A stretch of 64,000 nt of DNA, taken from the NCBI GenBank assembly GCA_965247665.1, contig CBDFHH010000002.1, positions 248,001 to 312,000 on the forward strand, in the 5' to 3' direction. This document shows positions 37,701-47,080 of the stretch, one piece after another. Numbering within the stretch: the first letter of the stretch is position 1; every line of letters starts with the position of its first letter. A program made the translations under genes and the position numbers. The stretch comes from CAUZWH01 sp965247665 (GTDB lineage Bacteria > Pseudomonadota > Alphaproteobacteria > SHVV01). Under the pieces are notes generated by a model. It saw only the letters and a program-made list of their open reading frames with translations. It did no database searches and was not told where the DNA came from.

Positions 37701-38606
37701 GTGCCCCATCTCGCGCTCATCCTCGCGGTAACGTTTTGGGCATCGTCGCCGACGGCAATAAAGATCGTGCTGACGACGGTGCCCGTTATCGAGGCGGTGA
37801 CCCTACGCTTCATCATTGGAGCGATGGTGTTGTGGTTGGCCGCGATGGCCGTGCACCAGGCAGTGAACGTCAAGCGAGTCGGCTGGCGCCCATTCGTCGC
37901 CGGCTTGATCGAGCCGGGGTTGGTGTCGATAATCGCCTATCAGGGTCTGCTCTTGACCACGGCGGTACACGCCGCCGTTATTTTCGCGCTGATGCCGCTG
38001 ATCGCTTCGGTTTTTGCGCGTGTTTTCCTCAAAGAGGCGATCGCGGCTCCGGTCATCATTGGCGCCCTCGTCGGACTTGGCGGGATCGTGCTGCTGGTTT
38101 CGAGCGCCGGCGGAGACAGCGAAGCGTCGCTTGCCGGGGACCTGCTCATCATCATCGCGCTCTTCATGATCTGCGCAGTCCAGTTGACGTTCCGCCGCCT
38201 CGCTCAAGAACACGGCCAGCCGGCACTCGTCACTGCGATGATGATGTCGGGTGCGGCCGTTACCGGCGCGATCGCAGTCGGTACGTTCGGCGACTTACCG
38301 CTCCTGCAGTGGACCGGGCAGGCTGGGACCGGCGTGTGGAGCTGGTTCCTGTACACCGCCGTGGTCATCAGCGGTGCCAGTTTCTTCCTCCAGAACTATG
38401 CGCTGCGCCACCTCCCGATCGGCCGCGTCACGCTCTATTCGGTGTTGTCAGCGCCGATTGGCGTGCCCTTCGCTTGGCTGGTTCTCGGCGAGAGCATCAG
38501 CACCCTGGACATGATCGCGATTCTGATCGTGGTCGCTGGGGTTGCGCTGCCGGCTTTGGTGAACGCGCGGCAAAGGCGCCAGGCGGCGGCCGAATCAACG
38601 CGTTAG
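37701..38606 (+). CDS. EamA/DMT family transporter
   Basis: The 301-residue inner-membrane protein has about ten helices in two EamA halves. The first half has WASSPTAIKIVLTTVPVIEA with VTLRFIIGA; the second has YTAVVISGASFFLQNYALRH and LGESISTLDMIAI. Such proteins move amino acids, metabolites or drugs. The start is GTG at 37701. It is 267 bases behind the hydroxylase operon on the same strand and could be a late member or independent. Confidence 0.9.
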   Translation: MPHLALILAVTFWASSPTAIKIVLTTVPVIEAVTLRFIIGAMVLWLAAMAVHQAVNVKRVGWRPFVAGLIEPGLVSIIAYQGLLLTTAVHAAVIFALMPLIASVFARVFLKEAIAAPVIIGALVGLGGIVLLVSSAGGDSEASLAGDLLIIIALFMICAVQLTFRRLAQEHGQPALVTAMMMSGAAVTGAIAVGTFGDLPLLQWTGQAGTGVWSWFLYTAVVISGASFFLQNYALRHLPIGRVTLYSVLSAPIGVPFAWLVLGESISTLDMIAILIVVAGVALPALVNARQRRQAAAESTR

Positions 38607-38985
38607 CGGCGCGCGGTTGCCGAGACCGCGAGCACTCCCGAATTCGAGTAACCCGGACTTTCGTTCCGGAATGTCGGCTCGTCCGGGGATTGTGTTGTCA
38701 GAACGTCGACACACGGTCCTTCAACAAAGCCCGATCACACCAAGTTGGTCCAAGAGATCCCCCAACTCTCGGCTTGCCGGTGCCTCGCTTCGCCCCTCCC
38801 GCTCCGCAATGGCCAGATGCCCCGGCAGTCAACGGCTCAGCGAATCCGAGGCCTGGGTTTGAACCCCCGCAAAACCCCCGGAGAGTGATTGGTCTAACTA
38901 TCGTGCTCCACTCACTCCCAACAACAATCGTCGGCAAGGCGAGATGTGCGTGCATATCCGCCCGTGATCACAGTGGCCGCGGCGG
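38607..38985. other. Intergenic, no gene seen
   Basis: These 379 bp lie between convergent transporter and regulator genes. I see no gene, tRNA or clear terminator. Confidence 0.45.
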
Positions 38986-40017
38986 TTAGCGCGGGTTTCG
39001 CATACTCGACCGCCGATGCTGGTTTCCCCGCCAGTCGCTGGGTGATTTGCCGGTGACCCTGCGGAATTCGCGGTTGAAGTTCGATCGGGTGTTGAAGCCG
39101 CTGGACAGCATGGCGGTCGTGACCGTTTCCCCAGCCAACAGGCTCTCGCAAGCTTTTTCAATCCGAAGCCCGTTGACGTAACGCGACACGTTGCTACCCG
39201 TTACACGGTTGATCGCCGCCGAGAGCTGCTTGACCGGCACACCCAATCTCCGCGACATCCGGCCAAGCGTCAGATCCGGGTCGAGATAGAGTTTCTGATC
39301 CGTCAAGAGCGCATTCAATCGAGCGACGATGTCAGCGTCGGCGCTCGTATCCACGTCCTGAACGGGCGTCTTCGTCATTCTTGACGCGGTGCCGGCGACG
39401 AAGTCAGAAAAACTCTGCGATAGGCCCAGCCCGCCCACCATCAGTAGAACGCCAGCGGATCCAACGCTGACGATCCATGGTTGCCAATGTGGCAAATACG
39501 CCAAGTGTGCGAGTGCGATCGCGCCGTCAATGAATGCGGACGCGAGCAACATAATGGCGGTGACTCGCCAGATGCGCCCGGCAAGGTCTCCGGTCTCAAG
39601 CCGCATTCGCGGCATTCCGTCGACGCCGGACCTGAGGGCGAGTAGAATGGCCGCGCCATAGCCGAGAAACGCCACCGGGATCACGAGATCCAGCGCGCCT
39701 GGCACATGTACGGCGCAAAATAGCGCAAGTAGCGGACCAATCAGGTGGGCAGCGTCACGTTTACGCTGCAAAGCGCGAACTGCCGTGATCTGAAACGCTA
39801 TCCAGGCCAACGGGGGTATGAGCATTGCGGTGACCGGCTGTACCGCCCGGAACATGCCAATCCCGTAGTGTTGCCCGAGTGAGATAATAACTGCCTGGAG
39901 CGCGCAGACCCCAACCAATGCGATCAGCAGCCAATGGCGATTCCGTTTCTGTACCAGGACTGCGAATAGAAAACCCAGAGCTAGAGCGCTGATCATCGGT
40001 ATAGGAAGCGCAGGCAT
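38986..40017 (-). CDS. Membrane-anchored AraC-family regulator
   Basis: The protein of about 343 residues has an N-terminal membrane domain of about seven helices (MISALALGFLFAVLV onward) and a C-terminal AraC DNA-binding domain. The latter contains MSRRLGVPVKQLSAAINRVT, NGLRIEKACESLLAG and FNTRSNFNREFRRVTGKSPS. This membrane-sensor architecture is known in several AraC regulators. The start is uncertain; ATG at 40017 best fits a membrane start, and 40038 is possible. It is divergent from a secreted hydrolase gene, which is its likely target. Confidence 0.87.
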   Translation of the reverse strand: MPALPIPMISALALGFLFAVLVQKRNRHWLLIALVGVCALQAVIISLGQHYGIGMFRAVQPVTAMLIPPLAWIAFQITAVRALQRKRDAAHLIGPLLALFCAVHVPGALDLVIPVAFLGYGAAILLALRSGVDGMPRMRLETGDLAGRIWRVTAIMLLASAFIDGAIALAHLAYLPHWQPWIVSVGSAGVLLMVGGLGLSQSFSDFVAGTASRMTKTPVQDVDTSADADIVARLNALLTDQKLYLDPDLTLGRMSRRLGVPVKQLSAAINRVTGSNVSRYVNGLRIEKACESLLAGETVTTAMLSSGFNTRSNFNREFRRVTGKSPSDWRGNQHRRSSMRNPR

Positions 40018-40404
40018 CGGCTCAGTCCGGGCGATCATTGAACCACATGTGCAAGGACGTCCTTGGTTGCAAGAACGGACTTCGTTCACTTGCAGGCAAT
40101 CTGCGCACCTCCATTAGCTTCTCTGGACTGTACGCCCCGGCAAACGCCGATTGAAGGCCGGGCGCCCATGACGCGGGTCCCATGAGACTCCCGCCGCACC
40201 ACGTACGACCGCGCCATACCGGTGCAGCGGGGGACCGCGAGACAGTCACCCCCAAAGTCGGACACCTCCAGGTACGACTTTCGAGATCGTGACGACGCGC
40301 CACCCAAGCCACGCGCCTGTAATCGGTCGGAGCCCGGAACGAATAGCCGCGGCCGGCAGGCAAACGCTTGGAGTTGGAACAGTGCGAGCGCAGTACGTGT
40401 CCTG

Positions 40405-40436
40405 AAACCGGTTCTGCACGACCTAAAACCGGTTCT
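40405..40436 (+). promoter_or_regulatory. Two direct repeats, candidate AraC-type operator
   Basis: AAACCGGTTCT occurs at 40405-40415 and again at 40426-40436, exactly 21 bp apart, about two helical turns. Tandem sites on one face of the helix are the normal target of AraC-family dimers. They lie 70-101 bases before the hydrolase start and in the divergent region of the AraC gene. Confidence 0.6.
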
Positions 40437-40505
40437 AGGATGCAGGCACAGACAACTCCAACTAAAGGTTCGAAGCGAGCGAATCCAGACGCGGAGTTCG
40501 GGATC

Positions 40506-41552
40506 ATGAAGATGACTAATATTTTCACGGGAGCTGTTTTGGGGGCAGTGTTGAGCGTGGCTGGTACCGCCGCGCAATCCGGCGAAGTTCCCGGATTCAG
40601 CAGGATTTCCTTGGACATGGCACACCGCGATACGACGGTTCGGGGTGCTATCTGGTACCCCGTAGGCACCGGAGGCGAGGCGCGTCTGGTAGGCGAGAAC
40701 GCGGTCTTTTTCGGGGTTCCGGTGCTCGAGGATGCCACCATCGCCGAAGGGCGCCATCCGGTAATACTGCTATCCCACGGGCTCGGCGGCAGGTTCTCCA
40801 CGATAGCGTGGTTGCCGGCCGGACTGGCTGCACGGGGCGCGATCGTCGTCAGCGTCAATCACCCGAAGAGTACGACCAGCGACTTCGATATTCGGAAGGC
40901 GATCTATCACTGGACCAGGGCCCGGGACTTGCAGGGCGCACTCAATCACCTATTGAGCGACGCACTCTGGATGCGGAACGTGGACGAGTCTCGGATCATG
41001 GCAGCCGGGTTCTCCTATGGAGGATGGACCGCCCTCTCGATGGGCGGGGTAACGAGCAATCGGGACGGCTATGTTGCGTATTGTGAGACCTACCGACACC
41101 AAGCCGCCGATTGCCTCAAACTTGCGTCGGCGGGTATCGACCTTCTCGATCTGGACGCCGAGCGGTGGAATTCCTCTTACAAGGACGCGCGTATTGCGGC
41201 GGTTGCGGCCATTGAGCCGGCCCTTACCCATGGGCTCAGCTCGAGCAATGTGAAGAACTTGGTCGGCGATGTCTTGCTGATCGGATTGGGTGCCGGTGCC
41301 GACCGGTATTTGGCTACCGATTTCAGCCCGTCGGGCAGCGGCTTCTCGGGGCTACTGCCTCATGCAAGGGTCGTGGTCATTGCGCCGGCCAGGCACTTCA
41401 CCGCGCTGGCGACATGCAAGCCGGGGGGCCCGGATATCTTGAGAGCGGAAGGGGATGAACCCGTCTGCGACGATCCGAAGGGAGCGGACCGCGATCGGGT
41501 TCATCGTCAGATTGTATCTGCAATCGCCGCACAATTGGGTCTTGGTGGCTGA
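40506..41552 (+). CDS. Secreted alpha/beta hydrolase, dienelactone hydrolase/lipase-like
   Basis: The 348-residue protein starts with a signal peptide (MKMTNIFTGAVLGAVLSVAG, cleavage after TAAQS). The oxyanion region is LLSHGLGGRFST, the nucleophile elbow AAGFSYGGWTAL, and the late His is in PARHFTALA. It resembles predicted dienelactone hydrolases and platelet-activating-factor acetylhydrolase-like enzymes. It should work in the periplasm or outside the cell. A GGAG site precedes ATG at 40506. Control by the divergent AraC regulator is likely. Confidence 0.88.
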   Translation: MKMTNIFTGAVLGAVLSVAGTAAQSGEVPGFSRISLDMAHRDTTVRGAIWYPVGTGGEARLVGENAVFFGVPVLEDATIAEGRHPVILLSHGLGGRFSTIAWLPAGLAARGAIVVSVNHPKSTTSDFDIRKAIYHWTRARDLQGALNHLLSDALWMRNVDESRIMAAGFSYGGWTALSMGGVTSNRDGYVAYCETYRHQAADCLKLASAGIDLLDLDAERWNSSYKDARIAAVAAIEPALTHGLSSSNVKNLVGDVLLIGLGAGADRYLATDFSPSGSGFSGLLPHARVVVIAPARHFTALATCKPGGPDILRAEGDEPVCDDPKGADRDRVHRQIVSAIAAQLGLGG

Positions 41553-41898
41553 GTGGCCCTACATCCACCCGGCAAGTACGGTCACGGAAAACGCTATACA
41601 AGTTGAGAACCGGCATCGAGATCACGCCTACGCTCGATACGAGCCTTCCACCACGGCGCGAACCGGCGAGGCACAGCGGTTCGCCGAAGCTGTCGCGGCC
41701 TCGAGATTCGCCTGGTTATTCACGCCCGCCGTGGCTTCGACCGACCGCGTCTACGAGGTTTGAGCCACGGCGAACCCGTGAAGCCGCATTGACGAATTGC
41801 TGCCTTGGAACTGCGCGCCGTCCGCAGATCGGGAAGCTATCGACTGATTGCCCAGGGCGGCTACGCTAACGCTTGCCCTTTCCTGAGCTTGGAGATCT
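41553..41898. other. Intergenic, no gene seen
   Basis: These 346 bp separate convergent genes (the hydrolase and the aminotransferase). Short frames show no family features and no strong hairpin was seen. Confidence 0.45.
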
Positions 41899-42837
41899 TC
41901 AGCTCGACCGTAGGGCTATGGCCTCGGGCTCAGAGAGTTGCCGCGCCTGACTGACGAAATCAAAGCCGACATAGTCGATCCAGGCGTTGAGGAGATCGAT
42001 GTAGATGTCGCGATCCTGATCGAGCGCGATGCCGTCGATGCTGAGAGCGGGCACGACGCAGAAGCTGGTCGCCGTGATGAACGTCGCATCGGCGTTGATG
42101 ATGTCATAAACACCGATCTTGCGCTCCACGACCTCCAGCCCGATCTTCTCGGCAAGCTCGCAGAATGTGTCCAGGCTCACGCCTTCGAGCGCATCGGCGC
42201 GCGGCGGGCGCACAATACGCCCCTTGGTTAGAATACAGAGGTTCGCGACCAGGACTTCAGGGATCGAACCGTCGTCGCCGACGACCACGGTCATCGCCTG
42301 GCGGGCCGGTTCGGGGGCTTGCAGATTGGCCCGCTTGGTCTTGCGCTCCGCACGTACCCAGGCGCCGCGGCTGGTCGCCTTCACCCGACGATCCACAGCG
42401 CCGGCGAAATGGCGGGTCAGGAGCGATGGATGGAGATCGATACCGCCGTCGTAGAGCGGCGCGAACGCGTCGAAGTGCAACTCCCGCAGCATGACGATGA
42501 TACTCGGCGTCGCATCGATCATGAGGTTGATATCGCCCAAACCGCCGGTGACGATCTGATGAACCCAGACATCGCCGGCCGCGCGGACCTCCGCTTCGTT
42601 GCGGGTCAACACCTCGAGGGTCGCGTCACGAACACGCCCGACCAACGCGTCTCCGTCCAATTCGATGAATCTGAGGGAACGCCTGAGCCGCTCCAAATGT
42701 TCGTCGAGCTTGAACGTTGTTCCATCGAAGGTGCGTTCTATTTCGAAAACCCCATCGCCGAACATGAAGCCGCGGTCAAAGACCGAAATCTTCGCCTCCT
42801 CATCGGACATGAATTCGCCGTTCACGTAGGTAAGCAT
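41899..42837 (-). CDS. PLP-dependent class IV aminotransferase (branched-chain/D-amino-acid type)
   Basis: The 312-residue enzyme has the class IV fold: MLTYVNGEF and ISVFDRGFMFGDGVFE at the start, the PLP lysine region in RRVKATSRGAW, and SIPEVLVANLCILTKG in place of the usual NG-type loop. It belongs to the family of IlvE, D-alanine aminotransferase and aminodeoxychorismate lyase; which substrate is open. GGGAGGGG precedes ATG at 42837. It is the last gene of the ABC uptake operon, 97 bases after the second permease. It therefore probably transaminates the imported amine or amino acid. Confidence 0.88.
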   Translation of the reverse strand: MLTYVNGEFMSDEEAKISVFDRGFMFGDGVFEIERTFDGTTFKLDEHLERLRRSLRFIELDGDALVGRVRDATLEVLTRNEAEVRAAGDVWVHQIVTGGLGDINLMIDATPSIIVMLRELHFDAFAPLYDGGIDLHPSLLTRHFAGAVDRRVKATSRGAWVRAERKTKRANLQAPEPARQAMTVVVGDDGSIPEVLVANLCILTKGRIVRPPRADALEGVSLDTFCELAEKIGLEVVERKIGVYDIINADATFITATSFCVVPALSIDGIALDQDRDIYIDLLNAWIDYVGFDFVSQARQLSEPEAIALRSS

Positions 42838-42934
42838 TTCCCCTCCCTTAGGTGCGGTTCTCCCATCGGACAACGCTTGTCGAGCGCAGGCGTTTGGCGC
42901 GGCAACCGGTCGGCTTCACTCTAACATCGCCTAC

Positions 42935-43723
42935 TTAATCCCGGCGCAAAAACTGCTCGATCTTGCCGACCCTTACGATCAAGCCCAACACGGCTGCAGA
43001 AATCACGATGTAGAGCACGCCGGAAGCGGCCAGAACCGGAGACATGTTTTGTCGGATGCTGCCAAATATATGCACAGGTAACGTCAGAGTGTGCACGTTG
43101 ACCAGCATCAGGCTCACCAGGAACTCGGTAATGCCGAAGACGAACATGAGCAGCGCGCCGGTCAGGAGCCCCGGCGCCAAACTCGGTAAGGTCACAAAAA
43201 GAAATCGCTGTATTTCCTCCGCACCCAGGGTTTCGGCTGCCTCCTCCAGTTCCGGATTATGGGCGGCAGCCGAGGCGGCGCCCGCCCACAGCATGAAGGG
43301 CAGATTGATGACAGCGAGCGCGACGCCGACGGTCGACAGGAAATTCACCACGCCGAGGCTCGTGAAGAGGACGAGAAAGGCGATGCCGGACACGATGAGG
43401 GGCGCGGCGAAGCCGAGGGCGAGAAAAGCGTTCAAGAATGCCCGTAGCCGCAGGCGATGGCGATGAAGCGCGATGATCGCCGGGATGCCGACAAGCAGGC
43501 CGATCAGGACCGATTCGACTCCCACATAGAGGCTGTTGAAGAACGCTTGGCGCATGATCGGATCGCTGGCAAGTTCGACATAACGTGCCAGGGTCCAGTC
43601 CCTGGGAGGGAAAACGATGTTCTTGCCCGCACCGAAGGACGTCACGACGATCACCAGCGTCGGCACCGACAGGATCACGGCGCCAAGCGCGGTGGTGATG
43701 CGGATCACAAATCCCGGCTTCAT
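42935..43723 (-). CDS. ABC transporter permease, PotC-like
   Basis: The 262-residue permease has six helices and the EAA loop EEAAETLGAEEIQRFLFVTLP facing the ATPase. It starts three bases after the stop of the first permease. It belongs to the spermidine/putrescine-type (also Fe3+ or sulfonate-like) family. Confidence 0.93.
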   Translation of the reverse strand: MKPGFVIRITTALGAVILSVPTLVIVVTSFGAGKNIVFPPRDWTLARYVELASDPIMRQAFFNSLYVGVESVLIGLLVGIPAIIALHRHRLRLRAFLNAFLALGFAAPLIVSGIAFLVLFTSLGVVNFLSTVGVALAVINLPFMLWAGAASAAAHNPELEEAAETLGAEEIQRFLFVTLPSLAPGLLTGALLMFVFGITEFLVSLMLVNVHTLTLPVHIFGSIRQNMSPVLAASGVLYIVISAAVLGLIVRVGKIEQFLRRD

Positions 43724-43726
43724 CGT

Positions 43727-44716
43727 CTACCGCTTCGGCTCGCTGTCGTCCGGCACCAGGCGCCGGCGGCTCCAGGGAAGGCGCGATATCTCGCCGCCAG
43801 CGAGCAGCAGGAGAATGCCAAGAGTGACGATGATTACCAGCAGAATACCGACTGCGGCTCCCATGGCGTTGTTGAGCTGGGCGAAATAAGTCAAATGAAT
43901 GACGTTGGCGACGAAATCGTGGCGGCCCAGGCCCAGAAGCGTCGGCATGGCAAAGGCCGTCATGCTGAAGGTGAAGCATACGGCCGCCGCGGCCGCCAGA
44001 CCTCGTCGCGTGAGCGGCAGGATAACAAATAACCAGATACGGCGCGGCCGGCTGCCAAGCGTGGCTGCAGCCTCTTCGAGCTCGGGATCGACGGCTCGCA
44101 CCGCCGGAACCAGAATCAGCGCGGCAAGCGGCAGCAGCAGTTGAAAGATGCCGAGGGAGACTGCGAAGGCGGTGCCGATCGGTGTGAAGGCTCCGAGGCC
44201 GATCAGGTCGGTAAACCACGCCAGGGCGCCATCGCGGCCAAGGACGATGAGCCAGCCATAGCCGCGGACCATCTCACCGACCAGAAAGGGCAGGAACGCG
44301 ATGCAGAGGAGCGTGAAGCGCGCGAGCCGCGATTGTGTACGGACCATCGTGTAGGCCAGCGGAAGTGCCAGAGTGACAGCGACCACGGTGACGACGATCG
44401 AAATGCCGATGGTCCGCGCAAAGGTGCGAAAGTAGTAGGCCTCGCTCAGGATCAAATCGTAGTGCTCCCAAGAAAAACCGAGCAGCTGAACCATGATGGG
44501 ATCGAACTCGTGGATGCTCTCCCAGGCCAGGAGTGCAATGCCGATCGCGAGCAGGCCCACGAGTAGGAAACTGAAGAGTATCAGCACGTAACCGGCATAG
44601 GGCCGGAGTTTGCGAACGCGCAGGTAACGCCAAAGCCAGATCATGACATCGAGTACCTGCCAGCCGAGGGCTATGTCGCGGGAGGCGGGTGCGTCTTGTG
44701 TCGGGGAAACGCTCAC
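43727..44716 (-). CDS. ABC transporter permease, PotB-like
   Basis: The protein of about 329 residues has an N-terminal hydrophilic stretch then six helices; the EAA loop is EEAAATLGSRPRRIWLFVILP. GTG at 44716 (VSVSPTQDAPASRDI) places the start ten bases after the ATPase stop. ATG at 44644 is an alternative that would shorten the leader. It forms the channel with the PotC-like partner. Confidence 0.9.
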   Translation of the reverse strand: MSVSPTQDAPASRDIALGWQVLDVMIWLWRYLRVRKLRPYAGYVLILFSFLLVGLLAIGIALLAWESIHEFDPIMVQLLGFSWEHYDLILSEAYYFRTFARTIGISIVVTVVAVTLALPLAYTMVRTQSRLARFTLLCIAFLPFLVGEMVRGYGWLIVLGRDGALAWFTDLIGLGAFTPIGTAFAVSLGIFQLLLPLAALILVPAVRAVDPELEEAAATLGSRPRRIWLFVILPLTRRGLAAAAAVCFTFSMTAFAMPTLLGLGRHDFVANVIHLTYFAQLNNAMGAAVGILLVIIVTLGILLLLAGGEISRLPWSRRRLVPDDSEPKR

Positions 44717-44726
44717 GGCCGTGCTC

Positions 44727-45806
44727 TCAGGTCGCCACCAGCGCCGCCGCCGTGGCTTGCCAGCCGATCCAGACCTCGTCGCCAAGCGCAAACCGCTGAA
44801 CGGGGCCTTGTGCGGCCGGTGCAGACACTCTAACAGTCACCTCGAGCGACGGAACAAAGACCTCGTAATAGTCCGCAGGACCCTCGAACACCGCGATGTC
44901 GACGCGTCCTGGCAGTCGGTTGTCGCAGTGCCGCAGATCGTCCTCGCGTGCGCCGATCTGCGCAACCTCACTTCGGAGAACAAGCGTAGCCGGGCCCGCC
45001 TCAATCCCGGCGTCTCTGACGGTCAAAGTGACGTTGCCGCTCAGGAGCTCGGTCGCCCCCTCGTTGCGAAGGACCCCATCAATGAGTGAAGCATCGCCCA
45101 TGAACGAAGCCACGAAGCGATTTGCCGGCTGCAAGTAGAGCGCCTCGCCCCGATCGACCTGGACGATTTGACCTTCGTTGAACACCGCGATGCGATCGCT
45201 CAGCATCAGGGCTTCGCGTTGATCGTGCGTGACGTTGATGATGGTGACATCGATTTCCTGATGCAGCCGCACCAGCTCGAGCTGCATCTCTTCGCGCAGG
45301 CGCCGATCGAGCGCGCCGAGGGGCTCATCGAGCAGCAACAGCCGGGGCTCGTACACGAGCGCGCGCGCCAGCGCCACCCGCTGGCGCTGCCCGCCACTGA
45401 GTTCCGTCACCTTTCGCTCGGCGACGTCGGGCAAGCGCATGAGCTCCAGCATGTCTCGGACACGCCGCGCGATTTCTCCGCGCCCTGCGCGCCGCATGCG
45501 CAGCGGGAACGCAATGTTGGAGTACACGTCCATATGAGGAAACAGCGCCAGCGACTGGAAGACCATGGCGATCGGTCGCTCATAGGGACGCAACCCGCTC
45601 ATGTCCCGGCCATCGATGAATACCTCGCCGCCGCTCGGCTCACTGAGGCCCGCGACCATGCGCAGCACCGTGGTCTTGCCCGACCCCGACGGGCCCAAGA
45701 GGGTGAAGAATTCTCGACGATAGATGTCGAGGCTGACGTCGCGGACAGCGACAATCTCCCCAAAACGCTTCGTTGCGCCACGTAGCTGAACGGCGATTTC
45801 AGTCAT
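44727..45806 (-). CDS. ABC transporter ATPase, PotA-like
   Basis: The 359-residue ATPase shows Walker A LLGPSGSGKTTVLRM, signature LSGGQRQRVALARAL and Walker B LLLLDEPLGALDRRLR, with a C-terminal TOBE regulatory domain (about residues 280-355). It powers polyamine-like uptake. Its ATG follows a perfect hairpin that lies just before the gene. Confidence 0.94.
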   Translation of the reverse strand: MTEIAVQLRGATKRFGEIVAVRDVSLDIYRREFFTLLGPSGSGKTTVLRMVAGLSEPSGGEVFIDGRDMSGLRPYERPIAMVFQSLALFPHMDVYSNIAFPLRMRRAGRGEIARRVRDMLELMRLPDVAERKVTELSGGQRQRVALARALVYEPRLLLLDEPLGALDRRLREEMQLELVRLHQEIDVTIINVTHDQREALMLSDRIAVFNEGQIVQVDRGEALYLQPANRFVASFMGDASLIDGVLRNEGATELLSGNVTLTVRDAGIEAGPATLVLRSEVAQIGAREDDLRHCDNRLPGRVDIAVFEGPADYYEVFVPSLEVTVRVSAPAAQGPVQRFALGDEVWIGWQATAAALVAT

Positions 45807-45822
45807 GCTGACGGGTTCGTGA

Positions 45823-45846
45823 AGGCGATCCCGACTGGGATCGCCT
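45823..45846 (-). promoter_or_regulatory. Perfect 10-bp stem-loop between the binding-protein and ATPase genes
   Basis: AGGCGATCCC, loop GACT, then GGGATCGCCT. It lies in the 125-bp gap after the binding-protein stop and 17 bases before the ATPase start. There is no following U-run, so it is not a simple terminator. Such hairpins in transporter operons often protect the binding-protein mRNA and lower expression of the membrane genes. Confidence 0.65.
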
Positions 45847-45931
45847 CACCTCACGCTCGATGGCATATCCGCGGCCGCCGGCGCCGCTGCGCCCGGCAAG
45901 GTTCAGACTGCGATCCCGCAATCCAAACGCC

Positions 45932-47080
45932 TTACCTCAGGACGCGATCGTAGGCCGCTTGCCATTTGGCTTGGCCCTTCGCTTGCAGGTCCTCAGGCGT
46001 GATGATGGCGTACTTCTCGATCTCCTCCTTCGTGAACGGAAATGCGGGATCCCCCTTCATGTAATCTGGAAGCGTTGCCTGAGGATGAACGGGAATAACG
46101 CCAAATCCCTCCGACAACAAACTTTGATTGGTTGGAGAGAGTAAGTGGTTCACAAACACTTGGGCGTAATACTCCGTCTCCGGCGGCAGATTCTTCAGGA
46201 CGTACACGCAGTCCGAAGCCAGATAGACACCCTCCTTGGGTACCAGCCAGTCGACGTCGGCGCCCAAGTCTCGCGCCGCCAACGCGTTACCGACGAGAGC
46301 CACGAACATGTCGATCTCGCCGCTCGCGATGACCTTGCTCAACGCCTCCGCGTTCACGATGGCGCCGATGTTGGGCTTCAGTTTGGCAAGCTTGTCCCAA
46401 ACGGGGGTGAGGTTCGGATCGATGCGGGGATCCACGCCCAGCATCTTCGCCAGGGGCATGGTTACTTCGTAGTAATAGTCCTCAACACCAATCCGCCCTT
46501 TGAACCGGGGGTCGAACAGATCTTCCCACGATGTGATCGTCGAAGGATCGACCCGGTCCTTCGCGTAAACGATGGGGGTGGTGTAGGCATAGAGCTTCAC
46601 GTAGGGCCATCCTGCATCGGTGATCGGAAGACTGGCCGTGGGCAATGAAACCTCGGGCGTGACCTCGTTGAGATAGGTGACGATCTCAGGGTTGAGCGGA
46701 ACGATCAGATCCTGCCGCGCCGAGAGATAGCCATTCGCCGTCGTGTTGTTCACGACGTCCACCGGGGGACGGCTACCGGCACGTATGGCGGATCGAACCT
46801 TGGTCTGGATGGGTGATTCGTCAGTCAGATCGAATTCGACGGGAATCCCCGTTTCTTCCGTAAACGTACGCCCCGGTCCTTCCCCCATGAGTGTGTTCCA
46901 GGGCTCGCCCCAGGTGCGCATGACAATTCGGTCAGGCTTCTTGTCGGGTACCGTTGCAGCCTGCGCCGACGATTTGATCCCTGGCAATGTGCCGGTCATG
47001 CCAGCCGCGCCGGCCATTGCGGCAAGCTGCAAGAAGCGGCGGCGTTCGAATCTGCGGTTGCGGAATTTGAAACGGTCCAT
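45932..47080 (-). CDS. ABC transporter substrate-binding protein, PotD-like, Tat-exported
   Basis: The 382-residue periplasmic protein has a twin-arginine signal (FERRRFLQLAAMAGAAG) ending near SSAQA. The mature part is a class II polyamine/iron-type binding fold with NTTANGYLSARQD and SWEDLFDPRFKGRIGVED. The ligand may be a polyamine, amino acid or organic cation; exact residues cannot be judged by eye. GAGGGAGGAAAG precedes ATG at 47080. It is first in the operon and should be the most highly expressed. Confidence 0.92.
   Translation of the reverse strand: MDRFKFRNRRFERRRFLQLAAMAGAAGMTGTLPGIKSSAQAATVPDKKPDRIVMRTWGEPWNTLMGEGPGRTFTEETGIPVEFDLTDESPIQTKVRSAIRAGSRPPVDVVNNTTANGYLSARQDLIVPLNPEIVTYLNEVTPEVSLPTASLPITDAGWPYVKLYAYTTPIVYAKDRVDPSTITSWEDLFDPRFKGRIGVEDYYYEVTMPLAKMLGVDPRIDPNLTPVWDKLAKLKPNIGAIVNAEALSKVIASGEIDMFVALVGNALAARDLGADVDWLVPKEGVYLASDCVYVLKNLPPETEYYAQVFVNHLLSPTNQSLLSEGFGVIPVHPQATLPDYMKGDPAFPFTKEEIEKYAIITPEDLQAKGQAKWQAAYDRVLR

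Noticed and set aside
38840..38900. tRNA-like stretch containing GGTTTGAACCCC
   Set aside because: No acceptor, D or anticodon stems can be built around it.
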